Assembly (NCBI GenBank): GCA_002762795.1
Contig: PCYA01000008.1
Coordinates: 17,484 to 81,483 of the forward strand
Direction: 5' to 3'
From: Candidatus Woesearchaeota archaeon CG10_big_fil_rev_8_21_14_0_10_37_12
Lineage (GTDB): Archaea; Nanobdellota; Nanobdellia; Woesearchaeales; ARS49
Length of the DNA stretch: 64,000 bases
This document shows, piece by piece, positions 59,020 to 64,000 of the stretch (position 1 is its first letter; every line of letters starts with the position of its first letter). The notes beneath the pieces were generated by a model. The model made no database searches. It was not told the origin of the DNA and was given only the letters and a program-made list of their open reading frames with translations. The position numbers were made by a program, and so were the translations under genes.

Positions 59020-60036
59020 ATGGGCGTAAACTTCAGAGAAATAATAGAATATGAAAACATCAACATCAAAGACTTAGCAGGCAAAACAATAGTTGTAGAT
59101 GGACACAACACACTATACCAGTTCCTCAGCAACATACGAAGCAGAGACGGCGGATTACTAACAGACAGCCAAGGGAACGTTACCAGCCATCTCATCGGCC
59201 TATTTGCAAGAACAACAAAACTAATGCAAACAGGAATAAAACTGGCTTTCGTATTTGATGGCAAACCACCAGCAATCAAACACGCAGAACTAGAAAAAAG
59301 AACAGAACTCAAAAAACAAGCAGCACAAAAATACGAAGAAGCACTAGAAGCAGAAGACGAACAAGCAATGCAAAAATATGCAGCACGAACATCCAAACTC
59401 ACAAAAGAAATGGTACAACACGCAAAAAACTTGCTAGACGCACTAGGAATACCATACATACAAGCACCGAGTGAAGGAGAAGCACAAGCAAGCTACATCG
59501 TCAAACAAGGACACGCATGGGCAGTCGCAAGCCAAGATTACGACAGTTTATTGTATGGAACGCCACGATTAATTCAGAATTTATCAATAGAAGGCAAGAA
59601 AAAACAACCAGGGAAATTCATGTATAAAACCGTTGAACCAAAATTAATCAACCTTGCTGAAAACCTAAAAAAATTAGAATTAACAAAAGAGCAACTCATC
59701 TGGTTATCCCTACTCGTAGGAAATGATTACGCACCAAAAGGAGTCAAAGGAATCGGACCAAAAAAAGGACTAGAACTCGTCAAAAAACATAAAACAGCAG
59801 ACAGTTTATTTGCTGAAGTTACTCTGGAAGATGATGTTGACTGGAAAGAAGTAATATCAACATTTGAACATATGCCTGTTGAAAAAAATTATGACTTAAC
59901 ATGGAAAAATATAAACAAAGAAAAAACTGTTGAAGTACTCGTTGAAAAACACGACTTTGACCTTGAACGCGTAAAGAAAAGATTAGACGAATTGACACCT
60001 AAAGTACAACAAAAAGGACTCAGGGGATGGTTTTAA
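59020..60036 (+). CDS. fen: Flap endonuclease FEN1
   Basis: 338 residues from ATG 59020, which gives the family start MGVNFREII and puts TTTATAAAA (58989-58997) about 27 bp upstream. VVDGHNTLYQFLS, FVFDGKPPAIK, APSEGEAQASYIV, SQDYDSLLYG and the H2TH PKGVKGIGPKKGLELV are all present. The C-terminal VQQKGLRGWF fits a PCNA-interacting (PIP) peptide. Removes flaps from Okazaki fragments. Confidence 0.96.
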   Translation: MGVNFREIIEYENINIKDLAGKTIVVDGHNTLYQFLSNIRSRDGGLLTDSQGNVTSHLIGLFARTTKLMQTGIKLAFVFDGKPPAIKHAELEKRTELKKQAAQKYEEALEAEDEQAMQKYAARTSKLTKEMVQHAKNLLDALGIPYIQAPSEGEAQASYIVKQGHAWAVASQDYDSLLYGTPRLIQNLSIEGKKKQPGKFMYKTVEPKLINLAENLKKLELTKEQLIWLSLLVGNDYAPKGVKGIGPKKGLELVKKHKTADSLFAEVTLEDDVDWKEVISTFEHMPVEKNYDLTWKNINKEKTVEVLVEKHDFDLERVKKRLDELTPKVQQKGLRGWF

Positions 60037-60141
60037 AACAAAAACATCATATTCTACTACTGATGAAATGTTTTCTGAAAGAACATGAGTTAATCTAAAA
60101 ATAGGAGATGATGTGTGGTTGGATTTGATTAAACTCGTTCA

Positions 60142-61176
60142 TCATAATACTGCTTGTTCTAAGAACCCAAACTTATTTCTTTTAGAATCTAATTCAACTT
60201 TAACACCTAAGGGAATAGTAATAATAGGATCTGTATGCCCAATATCAACATTATACAAGATTGGAATACTATAATCTCTTGTATTATACAAAATAATTTC
60301 TTTTAATGTTTTAATCTGTTCTTCTGTGTATCCAAACCCCCTACCAAAAACAATTCCTTTAATCTGTTTGAATACTCCTAAATTCCTCAAATCACCTAAA
60401 GCAGAATCTACCTTAGCTAAACTCTCCCCTTTTCTAAAATCTTCTCCCTCTGGTGTTTCTAATAATAGAATTTTGTCTTTGAAATCAGGCCAATATTTTG
60501 TACCTGCTAAATGTAATATTACTGGTAAGCATCCACCAAGAATTTTTCCCTCAGCTTTTCCTTCTTTTAACCATTCATATCCTTTATTTTCTCTATGTTT
60601 TCTCTTTTTCTTCAAATCATCTTTATTTATCCAATCAATATTTTTATCATCAGTCCATTGTCTTGAAGGCTTAACCTCCCCTATATTTTTTGTTACGGCT
60701 TTGAAAAAATGTGTAGCAGTAAACTCATCAGGGTTAGGATTTTCTCCAAATTGGGTGATTACAGCAGGACCATAAAAACCAACTAACCCTGTTTGAGAAT
60801 ACAAAGCTAAATGCAAACTTGTAATATCTGAATATCCACAAAGGATTTTTGGGTTTCTTTTGATAGTTTTAAAGTCTAAATATTCTAAAGTCTGATGAGA
60901 TGTATTTCCACCTATTGTTGTAATTATGGTTTTAATCTTTTTGTCCTCAAAAGCAGCCATAATATCTTTTGCCCTATTTTCAGCTGTATCAGAACTAATG
61001 CCTGAATTCTTTTTGGCAGTGGGAAATATTTTTACTTTGTAGCCTAATTCTTCAAAATACTTTCTTCCTTTTTCAAGTCTGTGTAAAGTTAAAGCTGCCA
61101 GTCCTCCAGCTGGTGCTACGAAAGCGATAGTATCTCCTTTCTCTAATTTTTGTGGCTTCATCAGTTTCATATCCAT
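60142..61176 (-). CDS. S66-family peptidase, MccF/LD-carboxypeptidase-like
   Basis: 344 residues from ATG 61176 (TATA-like element about 25 bp upstream). GDTIAFVAPAGGLA, TIGGNTSHQTLEYLDFKTI, CGYSDITSLHLAL (nucleophile Ser), and LLLETPEGEDF are S66 signatures, closest to MccF-type enzymes. Archaea have no murein, so self-immunity to peptide-nucleotide antibiotics, or scavenging, fits better. Codon use (GCT, GGT, AGT, AGG, GAT preferred) differs from the C-ending codons of its neighbours, suggesting transfer. Confidence 0.85.
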   Translation of the reverse strand: MDMKLMKPQKLEKGDTIAFVAPAGGLAALTLHRLEKGRKYFEELGYKVKIFPTAKKNSGISSDTAENRAKDIMAAFEDKKIKTIITTIGGNTSHQTLEYLDFKTIKRNPKILCGYSDITSLHLALYSQTGLVGFYGPAVITQFGENPNPDEFTATHFFKAVTKNIGEVKPSRQWTDDKNIDWINKDDLKKKRKHRENKGYEWLKEGKAEGKILGGCLPVILHLAGTKYWPDFKDKILLLETPEGEDFRKGESLAKVDSALGDLRNLGVFKQIKGIVFGRGFGYTEEQIKTLKEIILYNTRDYSIPILYNVDIGHTDPIITIPLGVKVELDSKRNKFGFLEQAVL

Positions 61177-61289
61177 ACTAAAATTAAATTTAGTCGCTAT
61201 AAAAAGCATTCGGTCTTAATTAACCAGACGTTTGTTTTATAGTTAACAAATTAGACATTTTTATAAGCTATCTATACTCAGACCTTTTC

Positions 61290-62108
61290 ATGCCAACACT
61301 CAAACAAGCACTTGCAAAAAAACTTTCAAAAAAAGAACTTGAACTGATTAGGGGGAGTTTTGATGTCATAGGCACTATTGCGATCGTAGAAATACCAATA
61401 GATTTGCAGAAAAAAGCAAAACTCATTGGAGAAACACTTCTTGGTATGCTCAAGCAAGTAGAAACTGTTACAATGAAAACAGGAAGTCATGTTGGTAAAT
61501 ACAGAAAACAACAAATGAAAATAATAGCAGGCAAACGAAAACTTGTAACAAAACACAAAGAAAACGGAATTGCTCTTGATTTGCACGTTGCAAACTGTTA
61601 TTATTCGCCAAGATTGTGCACAGAACGCATGCGCATTGTTCAACAAATAAAAAAAGGAGAACGCATACTTGTAGCAGGATCAGGAATAGGAGTGTATCCT
61701 CTGGTGTTAGGAAAGCACACCAAAGCAAAAGAAATCATAGGAATAGAACACAACTCGGAAGCACACAAGTATGCAGAAAAAAATATAAAAACAAACAAAC
61801 TAAGCAATCGCGTTAAAGTATTACTGGGTGACGCAACAAAAATCAAACTTGGGCAGTTTGACAGATTAATAGTAGCAATACCACGCCCGGGAATAGTGAT
61901 CGTCCCTGAGCTTCTTAGGCATCTGAAAAAAGGAGGTACAATTCATGCATATGATTTTGCGCCAGAAGAAAACCTACAAGAAGCTGCCGAAAAATTACAA
62001 AAAGCATGCACGGAAAAAAATAGAAAATGCAAAACATTACGCGTTGTCAAAGCAGGACAAAGCGCAAGCAGAATTTACAGGGTTTGTGTAGAAGGAATAG
62101 TGAAGTGA
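61290..62108 (+). CDS. trm5: tRNA (guanine-N1)-methyltransferase, Trm5 family
   Basis: 272 residues: N-terminal D2-type region (LIRGSFDVIGTIAIVEIP...VETVTMKTGSHVGKYR), then Rossmann core LVAGSGIGVYPLVLGK, IIGIEHNSEAHKYAEKNIK and LLGDATKIKLGQFDRLIVAIP. LDLHVANCYYSPRLCTERMRI is characteristic of Trm5, which makes m1G37 and protects reading frame. Motif IV reads IPRPG where many have NLP(K), a variant form. Confidence 0.88.
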   Translation: MPTLKQALAKKLSKKELELIRGSFDVIGTIAIVEIPIDLQKKAKLIGETLLGMLKQVETVTMKTGSHVGKYRKQQMKIIAGKRKLVTKHKENGIALDLHVANCYYSPRLCTERMRIVQQIKKGERILVAGSGIGVYPLVLGKHTKAKEIIGIEHNSEAHKYAEKNIKTNKLSNRVKVLLGDATKIKLGQFDRLIVAIPRPGIVIVPELLRHLKKGGTIHAYDFAPEENLQEAAEKLQKACTEKNRKCKTLRVVKAGQSASRIYRVCVEGIVK

Positions 62109-62326
62109 TTTTATAATGATTAACAAAAATAAAACAAACACAAAAAGAAACAATCCGATACTCACACTACTCAAAAATTTATTAGCTAATAAAACATAAT
62201 TATGAGATGACTTCCCTTGTTAAGTGACCCTAACTGAACGAAGTGGAGTGAGAGCGCAGCGTGGTAAGAGACCGAAGGGAGCGCATAGTAATTATTAGTG
62301 GCTCCTTACACATTATTAAGGCAAAC
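62109..62326. other. Junction between core genome and the cassette-like region
   Basis: No ORF. After trm5 there is AT-rich sequence, then GTTAAGT (62219-62225), which fits the integron core-site form GTTRRRY, then GAACGAAGTGG...GAGCGCAGCG-type sequence. TTAGTGGCTC (62295-62304) and AAGGCAAACTCATTTTT (62318-62334) are the left arms of inverted repeats whose right arms lie past the next gene. Confidence 0.5.
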
Positions 62327-62334
62327 TCATTTTT
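62318..62334 (+). repeat. Inverted-repeat left arm of the LigT cassette
   Basis: AAGGCAAACTCATTTTT is the reverse complement, with one mismatch in 17, of AAAAATGAATTTGCCTT at 62942-62958. Outside it, TTAGTGGCTC (62295-62304) matches GAGCCACTAA (62974-62983) exactly. Together the arms hold only the one gene. Confidence 0.85.
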
Positions 62335-62935
62335 CTAATTTCGTAGAAAATAAAACTTTTCGGCAAGTACAATAGTTTCCAAGGTGGCAAAGAGCAAGCT
62401 TTGAGGCAACAAATTTAACCGGATTTATTATATCCTTCGGCTCGCCAACACCGAGAGTTATGTGGGGTTTGTAATTTTCACGAACACTAGTTTTAGCAAA
62501 TCCCTTTACCCAAAACATAGGTATCTCATTTACTGGCGGTGGACTGTAAAACATTTCTTTCTGCACATTATCATAGGTAAAGATTGAATTCATTTCGTCC
62601 AGTATTGTTTCGTGAAATTTTTGAAGTTCAGGTGTTCTTTCAATTTCAAGACCAGAAATTACTTTGCCATCGGGGCGAGCCGAAGTTTTTATATGTGTTA
62701 TTTTGAGCACTAAAGCAGAAAATTTTTTAGCCAAGACTTCCAATTTCTTACTTACTTCTGAAACTTGTTCTTCTGTAATTAACCCCATCGCTAATGTGAT
62801 ATGTGGAATACAAGTCTTGACATCAAGAACATAATTTTCTGCAACAGTATCCGAAAATGTTTTATTTATCTTGATCGCAAGTTGTGTTATATCATCAGGT
62901 GGTATCAACGCCACATCAATAGCAATTTGGGACAT
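62327..62935 (-). CDS. 2'-5' RNA ligase (LigT)-like phosphoesterase
   Basis: 202 residues with two HxT motifs, CIPHITLAMG (near 45-54) and YKPHITLGVG (near 171-180), the catalytic pair of the 2H phosphoesterase superfamily. These act on cyclic or 2'-5' RNA ends. The gene is packed tightly between inverted repeats, whose left arm overlaps its stop codon. Codon use (CCG, GAG, AAG, CTT) differs from core genes, in line with acquisition. Confidence 0.85.
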   Translation of the reverse strand: MSQIAIDVALIPPDDITQLAIKINKTFSDTVAENYVLDVKTCIPHITLAMGLITEEQVSEVSKKLEVLAKKFSALVLKITHIKTSARPDGKVISGLEIERTPELQKFHETILDEMNSIFTYDNVQKEMFYSPPPVNEIPMFWVKGFAKTSVRENYKPHITLGVGEPKDIINPVKFVASKLALCHLGNYCTCRKVLFSTKLEK

Positions 62936-62941
62936 ACAATT

Positions 62942-62958
62942 AAAAATGAATTTGCCTT
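62942..62958 (-). repeat. Inverted-repeat right arm of the LigT cassette
   Basis: Right partner of the arm at 62318, 7 bp before the gene's start codon; the next pair outward is GAGCCACTAA at 62974-62983. Confidence 0.85.
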
Positions 62959-62994
62959 ATTTAAACGTTTTGTGAGCCACTAAAAAATTATTGC

Positions 62995-63082
62995 GTATAA
63001 CATCGGCATTAACCGAAGTCGGCGTAGCCGATTTGGACGGAGAAGTCTGCAAGACTTCGGAATCTCTTAATCGCTGTTAAAC
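62995..63082. other. attC-like imperfect palindrome between two cassette genes
   Basis: The 88-bp stretch begins GTATAAC (62995-63001) and ends GTTAAAC (63076-63082). The latter fits the integron core site GTTRRRY; the former is one base off RYYYAAC. Inside, CCGAAGTC (63013-63020) pairs with GACTTCGG (63053-63060) and ATTAA (63008-63012) with TTAAT (63067-63071), with unpaired bases on one side and a variable tip, as in attC sites. GGAGAAGTCTGCAAGACTTC recurs at 63975. No integrase gene is in the window. Confidence 0.5.
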
Positions 63083-63146
63083 TCGTCCGTTAGGACTTGA
63101 TTTTTAGTGCAACGATCCGTAGCGAAGCGAAGGAAAAATTCAAAGT

Positions 63147-63159
63147 AAATTTGAAGTCC
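63147..63159 (+). repeat. Nested inverted repeats around the wHTH/RelE cassette
   Basis: Three arms lie left and right of the gene pair in mirror order: GTTAAACTC 63076-63084 / GAGTTTAAC 63895-63903; AAATTTGAAGTCC 63147-63159 / GGACTTCAAATTT 63878-63890; GGGCAGTTTTCC 63204-63215 / GGAAAACTGCCC 63854-63865. All are perfect, 9 to 13 bp. This is the middle left arm. Confidence 0.85.
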
Positions 63160-63225
63160 GTCCATCAAGCGAACGCAGTGAGTAATCAAGACACAGATTT
63201 ACGGGGCAGTTTTCCGAAAGATTTA

Positions 63226-63245
63226 AATATATCAATTGATATATT
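63226..63245 (+). promoter_or_regulatory. 20-bp perfect palindrome at the promoter of the wHTH/RelE pair
   Basis: AATATATCAATTGATATATT (63226-63245) is identical on both strands, overlaps the TATA element TTTAAATATA (63222-63231), and ends 6 bp before the ATG at 63252. It is the expected kind of operator for an autoregulated toxin-antitoxin operon with a leaderless mRNA. Confidence 0.7.
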
Positions 63246-63251
63246 GCTCTT

Positions 63252-63530
63252 ATGGCGCTTCAAAAACTAGAAAACCCTTTTGTAAGGTCACCCACTCTTG
63301 ATACGGTCCTTATGGTAGAGAAAGCTATCGAAGAATTCAGCGGAGAATTCAATAGGACTGAACTTTGGAAAAACCTCCCAAAGAAAGTCATGTGGCAAAC
63401 TTATCTAGTCGTTCTTGAATATTTGGAAAACATCAATAAAATTGCAGTAGATAAAGAAGGTAAAATTGCTTACATTTGGAATCCAGCCCTCGCAAAGAAA
63501 TTAAAAACGCGAAAGGAGATCAAACTATGA
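63252..63530 (+). CDS. wHTH antitoxin-like protein
   Basis: 92 residues folding as a winged helix: TLDTVLMVEKAIEEFSGEFNRTELWKNLPKKVMWQTYLVVLEYLENINKIAVDKEGKIAYIWNP, with helices then a two-strand wing. Stop overlaps the toxin ATG (ATGA). Known archaeal pairs join this type of wHTH to a RelE-like toxin. Likely binds the 20-bp palindrome just upstream. Confidence 0.75.
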   Translation: MALQKLENPFVRSPTLDTVLMVEKAIEEFSGEFNRTELWKNLPKKVMWQTYLVVLEYLENINKIAVDKEGKIAYIWNPALAKKLKTRKEIKL

Positions 63531-63853
63531 TAAAACCATCAAAAGTCGTTTTCATAGATGACAAACTAGAAAAAAATTTCAACTCTCTAAAAGAAGAAGA
63601 CCCAATCAAGAAAGGTATTGTGAGGGCCATTAAAGATCTCCGACAAAACGCATTTTCTGGAATCCAAGTTCCCAAAAAATTAATCCCAAAAGAATACCTA
63701 CAAAAATATGAGATTAACAACTTATGGAAATATGACTTGCCCAACGGATGGAGATTACTCTACACAGTAACCCCAGAAAATGAAGTAGAAGTAATATCTG
63801 CAATCTTAGAATGGTTCAACCACAAAGACTACGAAAGAAAAATGAAATACTAA
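63527..63853 (+). CDS. RelE-like toxin
   Basis: 108 residues from ATG 63527. VVFIDDKLEKNFNSLKEEDPIKKGIVRAIKDLRQNAFSGIQVPKKLIPKEYL and NLWKYDLPNGWRLLYTVTPENEVEVISAILEWFNHKDYERKMKY match a RelE/ParE-superfamily group common in archaea. The last residues hold the conserved H-x-x-Y-E pattern. Second RelE-type pair in the window, but not similar in sequence to the one at 4335. Confidence 0.8.
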   Translation: MIKPSKVVFIDDKLEKNFNSLKEEDPIKKGIVRAIKDLRQNAFSGIQVPKKLIPKEYLQKYEINNLWKYDLPNGWRLLYTVTPENEVEVISAILEWFNHKDYERKMKY

Positions 63854-64000
63854 GGAAAACTGCCCTCCTCCTTTTTAGGACTTCAAATTTTATTGAGTTT
63901 AACATCGGGCTTAAGGGAAGTTTTTTCTTCCTCGTGGAGCGAAGCGGAACAGAGCTGAAGAAAAAATTTGGGTGGAGAAGTCTGCAAGACTTCGGAACTC
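63854..64000. other. Right side of the wHTH/RelE cassette and start of a second attC-like element
   Basis: No ORF. Holds the three right arms (63854-63865, 63878-63890, 63895-63903). GTTTAAC (63897-63903) fits RYYYAAC exactly and is followed by ATCGGGCTTAAGGGAAG, a TTTTTTCTTC/GAAGAAAAAA hairpin, and GGAGAAGTCTGCAAGACTTC (63975-63994), repeating the element at 62995-63060. The window ends before the expected GTTRRRY. Confidence 0.55.

Noticed and set aside
58968..59459. N-terminal extension of the HIT-like protein antisense to fen
   Set aside because: The extension is the reverse strand of a conserved gene and is Ser/Cys/Ala-rich; the ATG at 58967 begins family-like sequence and is close to a divergent promoter.

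Overview
The window is an AT-rich piece of an archaeal chromosome, most likely from a DPANN-type lineage of Woesearchaeota/Pacearchaeota character. The archaeal assignment rests on DNA polymerase D (both subunits), Orc1/Cdc6, MCM, PCNA, Hef, FEN1, Hjc, TBP, TFE, aIF1, aIF2-beta, RNase P protein Rpp29, the splicing endonuclease and an archaeal-order ribosomal super-operon. The DPANN-like character rests on the single-chain primase fusing PriS with the PriL Fe-S domain, short genes, many small lipoproteins and membrane proteins, and tight packing. Many genes have a TATA box about 25-27 nt before the start codon, so leaderless mRNAs are expected; others have a clear GGAGG-type Shine-Dalgarno.

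Region by region. 1-9.4 kb is accessory: a phosphoribosyltransferase/PEBP/YbaK cluster, an orphan periplasmic-binding lipoprotein facing a TrmB-type regulator, a RelE-type toxin-antitoxin pair, a lipoprotein metallopeptidase, a PepSY/membrane/regulator cluster, an MNT-HEPN pair and an FkbM methyltransferase. 9.4-26 kb holds tRNA-Leu(CAA), RNase J, PCNA, a UbiA-type prenyltransferase, a TPR-like three-gene cluster, a PRC-barrel protein, a TraB protein, a degenerate M50 protein, Hef, HtpX and the fused primase. The gaps here carry an unusual family of multi-hairpin repeats. 26-40 kb is the S10/spc super-operon, rpl3 to secY plus the EMC3-like insertase gene. 40-60 kb is mostly information processing: TBP, MCM, Hjc, TFE, a probable replication origin (two inverted ORB boxes around an AT-rich core) directly before orc1/cdc6-polB-polC, then aIF2-beta, an RPA32-like protein, RNase Z, EndA and FEN1. 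60-64 kb turns accessory again: an S66/MccF-like peptidase, Trm5, then two genes packaged between nested inverted repeats with integron-attC-like junctions (a 2'-5' RNA ligase-like gene and a wHTH/RelE-like toxin-antitoxin pair).

The genes needed to start and extend a replication fork (origin, Orc1, MCM, primase, PCNA, PolD, FEN1) plus fork-repair factors (Hef, Hjc, an RPA-like protein) lie within about 48 kb, mixed with transcription and translation factors. The most noteworthy unexplained material is (i) the modular hairpin repeat family at 15.5, 16.2, 19.6, 24.3 and 54.4 kb, with architecturally similar clusters at 9.6, 11.8 and 22.1-22.5 kb; (ii) the cassette-like junctions after 62.2 kb; (iii) two tandem mini-ORFs before rpl18 that copy its start; and (iv) a 26-residue acidic micropeptide gene with its own SD and intrinsic-type terminator. 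Everything here was read by eye: no database search, folding or alignment program was run.
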